From positions 116,587,354 through 116,651,353 of the forward strand of contig NC_035448.2 in NCBI RefSeq assembly GCF_002127325.2: DNA of 64,000 bases. Reading direction: 5' to 3'. The notes below the pieces were generated by a model that was not told the DNA's origin, ran no database searches, and was given only the letters and a program-made list of their open reading frames with translations. This document shows positions 55,321 through 64,000 of this stretch, one piece after another (within the stretch, counting starts at the first letter, position 1; every line of letters begins with the position of its first letter). A program made the translations under genes and the position numbers. This DNA comes from Helianthus annuus. Lineage: Eukaryota; Streptophyta; Magnoliopsida; Asterales; Asteraceae.

Positions 55321-55723
55321 GAGTGGGGATCCTACGGAAAGTGTGTTTTTCCTAAAAAGTGTAAAAAGTCATAAAACACAATAATTTCAGGCATAAAGCA
55401 CACCTAAAACTCACAAATAATAGAATGAATATTACTAAAACACCATATTCAAACTCTAATAGTCCATAAAAACTTCAAACACACCATCGTAGAACTATGA
55501 ATATAAAACACACAATGCTAAACAACATAAAACACAATAATATTTGTCATTCCACAATCAGAGCCTTAACATCTAAAACACAACACAAAACCCACATACA
55601 TGATGTTTTAGTAATCTTCATCATATTATTTGTGGGTTTTTGGTGTGTTTTATGGTTGACATTATGGTGTTTTATGACTTTTTACACTTTTTAGGAAATT
55701 TGGACTTTCTGGCTAACTCCTAT

Positions 55724-55725
<2 letters not shown>
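55321..55725. mobile_element. TIR element B in TA microsatellite (relative of A)
   Basis: Left end gagtggggatcctacggaaagtgtg is followed by ttttcctaaaaagtgtaaaa. The right end carries the reverse complement (actttttacactttttagga). It is 405 bp long between TA tracts. The interior is rich in 'aaaacacaa'. The first about 35 bp match element A. Confidence 0.82.
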
Positions 55726-55766
<41 letters not shown>

Positions 55767-55771
55767 TATAT

Positions 55772-56399
55772 AATGGCTGTTAAAGTAAATAATATACTAT
55801 TTATAAATTTCTATAAGAGTAAACTGCCATTTTGGTCCCTAAGGTTTGGTCACTTTTGTCATTTTAATTCAAAACTTAAACCTTTTAAATCTGAGTCCCT
55901 GTGTTTTCACATTTATTACCATTTTGGTCCAAAATTCAAATCACCTGATATTTGGCTAATAAAATCTTGTTATTTTGTCTTTTTCCTCAGGGGCAAAATA
56001 GTTAATATGAATTTATTATAACATATTATTAATTAAATTAAATATCTCATTTACCTTATAAATACTCTTGATATAAATTCAAGTGGGCCCACCCCCTACC
56101 CCACCCCAACCCAACCCCACGTTATCTTCTTCATCTACCCTTCACCAATCACCGCCGGAAAATCCCAAAATCAACCACCTAAAACCCCACCAACCTCTGC
56201 CGCCTACGGCCACCCACCACCCTGACTTCATTCCATAAACCCTCCGCTGACCTGCAACCTCTTCAACACTCGGCAGTTAACGAGTCAACAACAAAATGGG
56301 CCGATGAAGTTGATTAATCAAAACGAATGATTACACATTTAAAACTTTGCATTCAGATCCTTTTGTATTACTCACAAGTTCACATAATATATATATATA
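55772..56399. other. Interval with a dispersed repeat, no gene
   Basis: 'ccattttggtccctaag' and 'ccattttggtccaaaat' (55827 and 55919) look like an internal duplication of a dispersed repeat. The rest is C-rich ('ccccaccccaaccc' about 56098) then AT-rich. I see no gene. Confidence 0.45.
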
Positions 56400-56600
56400 G
56401 GTAGGTTAACGTACATTACGGCTTAACATACATCACGTACGACAGGTAATTACGCACGTTGTAACTCAAAAATCCAAAATCACGCATGTTGAAACACAAT
56501 AATCACGCATATTGAAAGCATTAATCACGCATGTTATAGAACAAATCACGCACGTTGTTGTACGTGAAGTATGTTAAGCCGTAATGTACGATATACTTTT
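56400..56600. mobile_element. Small TIR element E beside TA tract
   Basis: gtacattacggcttaacata (from 56411) is inverted at 56560-56589 (tatgttaagccgtaatgtac). The interior has about four 'aatcacgca(c/t)gttg' repeats. It is next to a TA tract on the left only. Confidence 0.7.
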
Positions 56601-57684
56601 TCTCTATAAAGTCTCGGAATCAATAAGAACGCGACATGTGGCATTGAAGGATTTTAACTAAAAGGGCAATTGTGTAATTTGAATATTATTTTAATTATGG
56701 ATTATTTTATTAGGATAACTAACTAACCAGAAAATTATGGAAACTTAATATTCCATTTAAATCAAATTGACAGTTTCAATTTAAATCATACAAGACGTTG
56801 TGTTTTAACAGCAAGCAGATTTCTTGACGATGTGTTTTAACAGCAATCAGATTTCTTGACGCTGTGTTTTAACAGCAAGCGGATTGCTGGAGGATTCTTG
56901 ACACTGTGTTTTAACAGCAAGCAGGTTGCTGGAGAATTCTTGACACTGTGTTTTAACAGCAAGCAGATTTCCTTGACACTGTGTTTTAACAGCAAGCAGA
57001 TTTCTTGACGCTGTGTTTTAACAGCAAGCAGATTGCTGGAGGATTCTTGACACTGTGTTTTAACAGCAAGCAGATTGCTAGAGGATTCTTGACACTGTGT
57101 TTTAACAGCAAGCATATTTCTTGACATTGTGTTTTAACAACAAGCAGATTGCTGGACACACTATCAGTGTCTTCGTCTTCAACACAACCCAGTGTCTTCG
57201 ACTTCAACACACTGTCATCATCAACATTACATAAACCTTAAAACACACTGCCATCACCAGCCGATCAACGATTCCAACTACTGTTAGATTATAACACATA
57301 TATACCGTATCATCTGGATGACCACCAGTAAGACGAAAAAACAACATATCGTAACATACTATCATATCAGCAAATACACTAATCCATTTTAGACCAATAT
57401 GATCATCTTAAAAACAATGGCAGAAAGCTGCTAATACAAACCATCTTACCAATAAATTAACTATAGATCGCATTCATTTAGCCACATATCTATGTCAAAG
57501 ACAACTAAAATGAATGAAAACACAATCTAATTAAAAACAATCTAACCGGTACAAAGAACACACGTATCATAACACCAAGAGGCAAATTAACCAATCATTG
57601 CTAAACACTAACAAAACTTCATAACAACAGAAATCGGAGAAGAATATTTGCAGGAAATATGGCTGGTTCTTCTTTGGTTGTGGT

Positions 57685-57726
<42 letters not shown>

Positions 57727-57968
57727 GAGAGAGAGAAAGAGGGGAAATCCCATGATTTTAGGGATTGGTTATTGATATGGCAGTTTCTTGACTGATTTAA
57801 AACACTTCCAATTACCAAAATACCCTCACTATATTAAAAGTCTCTAATTATATAACTCTGATATTACGAAAATGCCATCCATTTGATCTAAGCCATTAAA
57901 AACACCAATCAGATGGCCCAGATCGCTTCCTAGACTTTCTAGGAAAAACACACTTTCCGCAGAACTCC

Positions 57969-57972
<4 letters not shown>
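56600..57972. mobile_element. TIR element F (family of A, opposite orientation)
   Basis: The right end, reversed, reads agtaggagttctgcggaaag, then tttttcctagaaagtctagg, followed by gaagcgatctgg as in A's left end. The left end (aagtctcggaatcaataaga near 56608) matches the region inside A's right end but is degenerate. A GA-run (57688-57740) corresponds to A's CT-run. The minisatellite at 56797-57150 has 'tgtgttttaacagcaagcag' units. A TA tract follows on the right. Confidence 0.75.
56797..57150 (+). repeat. Minisatellite in element F
   Basis: About ten units share 'tgtgttttaacagcaagcag' with the array in element A, but their linkers differ (atttcttgacgc or attgctggaggattcttgacac). Unit lengths are 29-42 bp. 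Confidence 0.88.
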
Positions 57973-58023
<51 letters not shown>

Positions 58024-58025
<2 letters not shown>

Positions 58026-58403
58026 CTAATTATAAGGAGAAAACCCACTCCGGTTGACTAAACCCTAAAAACTCAAACATGTGGCTAGGATTGATCCACG
58101 TTTGAATTTAGATTGAGAGGAGGCAAGGGCATAACCGTCATTTTCTTTCTTTACCTTTTGAGATTTTTGTGATCCTTTTCATGTGTAAGTCTGCACATGC
58201 AGACTTTTCAACATTGCTTCTTCTTGTCATGCTTTTCATTAAATACATTTGTACTTGTGTATCTCTCACATGTTTCTAATATCTCCTCTTTTTGTTCTAT
58301 TTAGATATTCATGGATCTAATCTCACATCTCATTTATTTCGAACCAGAGTGTGCAGTGAAAGAAAGAAACCATACTCACCATTGAAGAGTATTTGCATTT
58401 AAC
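58024..58403 (+). other. Element terminus and 5' flank of the FAR1/MULE gene
   Basis: This follows directly after a TA tract. ggctaattataaggagaaaa...acccactcc...ttgac...aaaccc..aaaactc aligns with the left end of the foldback element at 50861 over about 50 bp. It holds no ORF. The ATG of the downstream gene is at 58404. Confidence 0.55.
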
Positions 58404-61400
58404 ATGGCTGATTCGAACAGCCAACACCCTCGGACCGTTACCGGTGGTACGGAGACACTCAATGATCATCCTGGTTCACCCTTAAATGTTGTTCCACATA
58501 ATCTTTCACCTGTTTTTGCATTTAATGAAGATGAAGATGCATTGTTTGAGAGTAGAGTTGTTGAAGATCCTGAACCTATTTCTTCAGAGTTTCCAGGTGA
58601 GTGTTTTTTTTTCTGTTTTATTAAATGTATAGCTTTAAATGCATACGAGTACTTTTGTAAATAGGATTTCTTGTTTAGTTTTTCATTGGATTGTTCTTGA
58701 TTCATTTTCTTTGTTTTTTATTTTTTATGTGTAGCATCAGTTCTGAATCAAATGGCACAAATGATGATGAAGATGGTGTTCAGAATTGTACTTTTACACA
58801 GTTGCTATCAACAGGTCATTTTTGTTTATGTGAAACCATGAATTTTTTTCTATAGGCTTATTGTAACATACCCTTAGTTTTAATTTTCGTAGTTTGTTAT
58901 TATTATTATTATTATTTATTTTATTTCTTTTGTTGGTAGAGGAGGAAATGTGTGGTTAGACTTGTATTTTATTTTTTATGAAACAAACTTTTATATTTTG
59001 TAGAAGGTAAAAACATGTGTGGTTACACTTGTATTTTGTTTTTTTATGAAACAAGCTTTTATATTTTGTAGAAGGTAAAAAATGTGTGGCTACACTTGTA
59101 TTAAGTTTTTATGAAACAAGTTTTTATATTTTGTAGGAGGTAAAAACATGTGTGGTTGGACTTGTATTAAGTTTTTATATTTTTTTGGAAGGGGAAAACA
59201 GGCTGGGGAAAACATTTGAGATTACATTTTTGGGTTACATAAAAAATTCCACCAGCATCTACACTTTTTGGTGACATAAAAAAAATGTACTACCATGTTT
59301 TTTTTTTGCATTTTAGTGAAACGTGTTAAACTTTTTTTTGAGAATACAATGTTACATGTAAAAAAATTTTTAACCTATACGTGTTAAAATTTATTAAACA
59401 ATACAATGTTTTCTAAGACTCGTGACCTTTTTTGTAGGTATTCATGTGAACGAGGAGTTTTATGTTCACCACACACCCAATGGCACTAGAATGTGGTGTC
59501 CTAATGTTCCTATTGTTTTAAAGCCTGTTGTTCGTTCTGTATATGAAACGTGGAACGACGTGTTCTGTATGTACAAGGACTATGCTGTGTATTCTGGGTT
59601 TTCTATTCGTAAGGGGCAAACCAAGAGATGGAAGGGTTTTGTCACTCACCGGTACATAAGGTGTACTAAATATTCAAAACCACAAATTAGGCGTAAAACT
59701 GATACCTTGGAGCAGTCAACCTTGACTATTAGGCAAAGTAATTTCACAGTGACAGATTGCAAGGCTAGTATACTGGTTAAGTTTTCTGAGGGCAGCTCTA
59801 TGTGCACAGTGGTAGGGTTCAATGAGCACCATAATCATCCCTTTGTTGAGCGTTTTAATCGTGACCTAAATAGGATTTCAAGGAAACTACCCTTTACATC
59901 CAAACAGTTTATCCATAACATGAGTTTGAACAGAATTGGTCCAATTGTTTCTCACAGAGTTTTAGTGTCCCTGATGGGTGGACATCACAACGTACGTGGC
60001 ACGCCAACTGATTTTAAGAACTGGAGCCAGTCGGTTAGGCTTTATATTGGTGACCGTGATGCGCAACTTGTTATAGATCGTTTGAAAGAAAGATCGGAGA
60101 GCTTACCAGACTTTTACTATGAGTTTGTGGCTGAGAAAGGGCAATTGAGGTCGATTTATTTGGGCAGACGAAATTTCCAAGATAAACTATGAGGTGTTTG
60201 GTGATGTGTTAGCTTTTGATGCAACTTATCACACTAACAAGTAAGGTTTTGCAAACTGGCACTTTTTTCCCCTTTAACATATTATTACCTTTTGTTTTTT
60301 TTCTTTGTCACGCAGGTACAACATGATTTTTGTTCCTTTCACTGGTGTTGATAATCATAAACAATGTGTGACATTTGGTGCTGGCTTGCTATTCAATGAA
60401 ACCGCCGAGTCTTACAAGTGGTTACTTGAATCATTTCTGAAGGCACACAAGAAGCAACCAAAGTTAGTTCTGACGGACCAGGACCCTTCAATGAAAGCTG
60501 CCATTTCAGAGGTTTTCACAGACGCTCGGCACCGCCTTTGCATGTGGCATATTATGAAAAAACTTCCAACCAAGGTTTTATTAATTTATCAATCTTGTTT
60601 GAGAAGTTTTTATTTTGTTACCTCTTTTAACAGCTTGGGGTCCTGTTATTTATAGATTGATGGAGACCTATTACAAAACTCTGAGTTAAGGGCATTGATG
60701 CATCGTTTGGTGTGGAGTATTCACATGAAACCATCTACATTTGAGACGCGTTGGCAACTTTTGATGGAGGAATATGGGTTACAAGATCACGACTGGTTGA
60801 ATGATATGTACTCAATTAGGGACCAATGGGTACCTGCCTACTTCCGTGATATCCCAATGTGTTGTCTGATGAAGACTACATCAAGATGTGAAAGCTCTAA
60901 CTCAAGCTTCAAGGTCAACTCTACTAGTGCAAACACACTAGTTCAGTTCATGCTATGCTATGAAACTAGGATAGACAATCAGCATTACAGGGAACGTGTT
61001 GCAAAGTTTAAAACCTCATCTAATGTATTCATGGACACTACTGATTTAGCTATCGAGAAGCACGCTTTTGAGCTGTATACACATGCAATTTTCACAGAGG
61101 TAAGAAAAGAGATATACAAGGGGAAGTTGTTTTGTTACATTCTAAACACGGAGGATTGTGATGATGTTCGTGTTTACTATGTGAATCAGTTGGACAAACG
61201 AAGCAATGCAACCAACACATTCACGGTAACTGTGCTGTATCCTTATGATGACATCTTTTGTTTAAGCTTTCATTATGCTTTTTTTCACAGAAGCTTAATA
61301 ATGTGTTTTGGTGTTTTTGTAGGTTAAACTTGAGTTGAGAAATCAGTCGGTCTCTTGTTCATGCAACAACTTCATCCGTATTGGATATCTGTGTAGGCAC

Positions 61401-61982
61401 ATCTTTTGTGTTTACCGGGTAAACAATATTGAAAAAATCCCTGTCCAGTTTGTTGTTAAGCGTTGGACTAGGGACGTGCTTCCCAAAAGTATATTTTCTA
61501 TTGAGCGTCAATACGGCGTTGACACCCGTCCACAAGCTGCTGCGAGAAGTCAGATTCTTGAGATTATAACCGAATGTGTAGACGCATTAAGAAGTGATGT
61601 TGGAGGACTTTCTACTTTCGCTGAGCAGATAAAGGAACTGAAATGCAAGTTACTAAATGGACGACTAGTTGATGACGAAGCCAAGAATGATAACTATGCT
61701 GCTGTTGAAGAATTGCTTGGTGTTTCTTTAGATGGGGACGTAACTCTCAACAATCCAGACAGGATCAGGAACAAAGGATGCGGCAAACGTCGACGATTGT
61801 CTAGAGCATCGCAGGATGGAACGAGCAACTCTGCTGTCAAACCTCCCAAAACACCAAGGCTTTGCCGAATATGTATGAAGTACGTGACTGGGCATGATTC
61901 AAGAAATTGCAAGAAAAAGAAGAAAAATAAATCGGGTAATGAGGATGAGGACTCAAGCTCTGCGAGTCAGGAGTCCACTTGA
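58404..61982 (+). pseudogene. FAR1-related / MULE-transposase gene with one frameshift
   Basis: Exons inferred from GT-AG borders: 58404-58596, 59438-60240, 60316-60574, 60656-61225 and 61323-61982. The exon 58735-58814 is possible but breaks the phase. Exon 1 is an acidic N-terminus. Then comes a FAR1-type DNA-binding domain (AVYSGFSIRKGQTKRWKG...DCKASILV...HNHPF, 59580-59840). The MULE transposase core has Asp in FDATYHTNK (about 60217), Asp in LTDQDPSMKAA (about 60472), a CMWH motif (about 60540) and Glu in RCESSNSSFK (about 60887). A SWIM zinc finger (CSCNNFIRIGYLCRHIF) is at about 61355-61410. A basic tail has CRICMKYVTGHDSRNC and a Lys run. One extra base near 60151-60161 shifts the frame just before the first Asp, so it is either a recent pseudogene or a sequence error. 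It could be a host FAR1-RELATED SEQUENCE regulator or the transposase of a MULE; the terminus at 58024 favours the latter. Confidence 0.8.
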
Positions 61983-62889
61983 TTTGGTATTTATATTGAT
62001 GTGTGTGCTGTGCGTGTTTTGAAAACTTGTATGACGCCAGCTTTTTGGTCTCCATTTTAGTGGAGCGGAACTAAACTTTGATCATCCCTTTTGTATTTTT
62101 TGGGCTGCCTTTTTGTAGATGCACATGTTTGCATGTGTAGATTATCTGAAAATGGATGCACATGCATATGTTTGCATGTTAGGATGTATGTGGGTTTGGT
62201 ATGTAGGATGGTTTTCAGTTTAATGACTATGGTTTAATTGATCAGTTGCATTACGAAATGACACAATGTTTGTGTGAAAACTAAACGTTGTTTGTTCAGG
62301 TTTTTGCCATTTTTGTCGACATTTTTGTTAGTATGTACTTGTTGATGTTTGGTTGAAGCTGAGAATTTTCTATGTTATGGTTTTTTTGGTTTTGTTTTCA
62401 CCATGTTACATTTTTTTTCCCTGAGATTTTTGTAGATTTTTGCTGTGTTGAATCTGAGAATTTTCTATCTTATGGATTTTCTGGTTTTGTTTTATTCCAA
62501 GTTATGTATATAATTAGTCCGAAAATGACCCATTTCGTTACAAAAAATAGTAATCAAATAAAAAAATTTAAACACATATAGTATTTTGTAGTTTTTTTTT
62601 GTTTTTTATTTTTTTATTTTATAAAACACAAGCCGTTTTTTTCTTAAAGAGATAATATATCTGGATGAAGGCTGGATGAATATTACTTGTTATTGTAACA
62701 AATTTTATATATTATACATAAAGTAACAACTTTTTATATGGTCAAGTTGTAGATACAAATTTTATATAAAATACATACAACAAGATGTATCTTTTTGTTA
62801 CTTTCTCCTTTTTATCTGGTGATGCATTTAATTTGTCATTTATTTTCATATCTAATCACCACCATCCACCCCCAAAAGTTTACTTTTTC
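61983..62889. other. Interval between FAR1/MULE gene and downstream ORF
   Basis: 3' flank, AT- and T-rich, with repeated 'gagaattttctat(g/c)ttatgg' (62361 and 62456). No gene is seen. Confidence 0.5.
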
Positions 62890-62891
62890 AT

Positions 62892-62899
62892 TATAAATA
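62892..62899 (+). promoter_or_regulatory. Possible TATA box for the 188-aa ORF
   Basis: cattataaatagtttcagc contains TATAAATA about 75 bp upstream of ATG 62968, a normal plant spacing for a short leader. Confidence 0.45.
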
Positions 62900-62967
62900 G
62901 TTTCAGCATACATAATATGTACATCCACAAACCATTGTTAACTACTAATCACACCCAAAGCATAACA

Positions 62968-63534
62968 ATGCACAAGAGGCCATGCGCGGGTTCCAAAGTC
63001 CCGGATGCTGAGGTGATCGATCTCAATCTTGGAGAAAATGAGTTCATTAATGTCAGGAAGAGACTTCGAAAGTATGCATCGACTCCAGTGAGTGTTGGCG
63101 ATATGCATGAAACAACCCCTTTAGCCCCTATGCCCACACACACGCTTAGGAAGATTTTTACCATTGATGGGCACCCCCGCGGGAAGAGGAGTAGCTTTTG
63201 TTCGACCCCAAAGGTGGAACCCGATGTGAAGCCTATGGCGCGAGCAATACCGAAAAACATGCGTAGTGTTAACCCTACAGTTAAGTTGGAGCCAAATGTA
63301 GTGCCCAAGGGTGAACCTTTTGGCTTTGATACACACACTACCGTTGATGTGATGCCTAACGATGAGCCTACAATATACCCAACAAAGAGACATGTTGATG
63401 ATTCCAAAACCAGCGATTGGGTTGATGATGTCTCGTGGATGAGTGAAATTGAGTGGGATTCATGTTTCCCAATAAACATATCAGTTTCCCCCGTGCCACC
63501 AAACCCATGCAAGTGCAAAAAGTGGTTCACATGA
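62968..63534 (+). CDS. Unassigned 188-aa protein downstream of FAR1/MULE gene
   Basis: ATG 62968 was chosen because it follows a TATA-like box and starts the polar, protein-like part; the frame is open further upstream. The product is not recognised. It has a basic start (MHKRPCAGSK), a VIDLNLGE phrase that resembles the LxLxL repressor style, a basic cluster RKRLRK near residue 35, and three Lys-x-Glu-Pro phrases (PKVEPD, VKLEPN, PKGEPF) like SUMO-acceptor sites. It also has an acidic Trp-containing stretch (DWVDDVSWMSEIEWD) and a CKCKKWF C-terminus. It has no intron. It might be a second gene of the same transposon or an independent host gene. Confidence 0.5.
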   Translation: MHKRPCAGSKVPDAEVIDLNLGENEFINVRKRLRKYASTPVSVGDMHETTPLAPMPTHTLRKIFTIDGHPRGKRSSFCSTPKVEPDVKPMARAIPKNMRSVNPTVKLEPNVVPKGEPFGFDTHTTVDVMPNDEPTIYPTKRHVDDSKTSDWVDDVSWMSEIEWDSCFPINISVSPVPPNPCKCKKWFT

Positions 63535-64000
63535 AGGAGCTCAAGTAGAAATAAGGTGTTGTTGTTGTGTTTTTCTAATTGTGTTTGTTTTTGAAGATGT
63601 ATGTTTTTAGGTTAATTAGAAATTAGGTGAAGTATCAGGTTATGAACATTAACTAAGGAGTAATTTATGTGTCTAATGATTTTGTAATTTTATGTGGTGT
63701 AATATGTAATGAAAAAAAACTCTCTAGTTTGTGTGTTGTTACTTCTTTCTTGGGATGAATTTTTTTTCTGTTGGTTATACAAGTACAAATGTGGTCGTAA
63801 AACTCTTTCTATGGGTAGGCCCCATGCTAACAAAAGAAAAAAGTAATAAAAAGTAGAAAAAGAAAGAAGTGTATGGATGTGGGTAATGACAAAAGAATAT
63901 GTTTATACTGGGGCCCACAAATCCTTGGTACATATCTTTTGTTCTAGATGGATGTCATAAATCATCATTCCAACTATAGGCTTCCAACTATCTCCATCTC
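63535..64000. other. 3' flank to window end
   Basis: AT-rich, no gene. I do not find a counterpart of the 58024 terminus or a TA tract before the window ends. Confidence 0.5.

Overview
The window is nuclear DNA of a flowering plant, most likely from the daisy family (Asteraceae, sunflower-like). It is almost entirely layered transposable elements. It contains plant Ty3/gypsy (Tekay-type and Tat-type) and Ty1/copia elements, initiator-Met tRNA primer sites, GT-AG introns, a tRNA-derived SINE, long TA microsatellites and one FAR1/MULE-type gene. The family-level assignment rests on general resemblance of the repeats, not on a search.

Layout. (1) 1-16.7 kb: the 3' part of an old Tekay-like Ty3/gypsy element on the + strand. 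It is split at 1193/10184 by a younger, complete 8,990-bp Tekay-like element (1194-10183, TSD ATTGC, LTRs about 1% different). Its long 3' LTR (from 12136) carries an antisense, 5'-truncated non-LTR retrotransposon tail (14.2-15.2 kb) with a restriction-like-endonuclease type C-terminus. (2) 17.1-17.7 kb: a short tandem array and a copia LTR cut by the next element. (3) 17684 to about 37.69 kb: a Tat-lineage Ty3/gypsy element on the - strand (3' LTR, antisense extra gene with the 'putative gypsy-type transposase' domain, then integrase, two RNase H domains, RT, protease and gag). It is interrupted at 26582-34256 by a complete, young, gag-only copia element (TSD ATATG). (4) 37.69-39.62 kb: an unrelated long LTR. 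(5) 39.6-43.6 kb: a second Tat 3' end in inverted orientation (extra gene plus LTR). (6) 43.6-50.9 kb: AT-rich DNA with small relics, a SINE with a 16-bp TSD, a MITE and a Tat solo LTR (49709-50543, TSD GTACC). (7) 50.8-58.0 kb: a cluster of inverted-repeat elements, most of them embedded in TA microsatellites and several carrying internal minisatellites. (8) 58.0-64 kb: a multi-exon FAR1-related/MULE-transposase gene and a small downstream ORF. They start just inside a terminus that resembles the foldback element at 50.86 kb.

How it works together. Most coding sequence is retrotransposon gag-pol, broken by stops and frameshifts. The inner gypsy and the copia element are young, but neither looks autonomous: one has an altered RT catalytic site, and the other has no protease, integrase or RT. 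The least ordinary material is: the FAR1/MULE gene as a possible autonomous partner of the TA-embedded elements; the palindromic motif arrays upstream of TATA boxes in several LTR families, one of which recurs about 19 times in the copia leader; two unassigned ORFs upstream of gag in the inner gypsy element; the antisense Tat gene with its own conserved TATA box; and the endonuclease-type non-LTR tail. All comparisons were made by eye.
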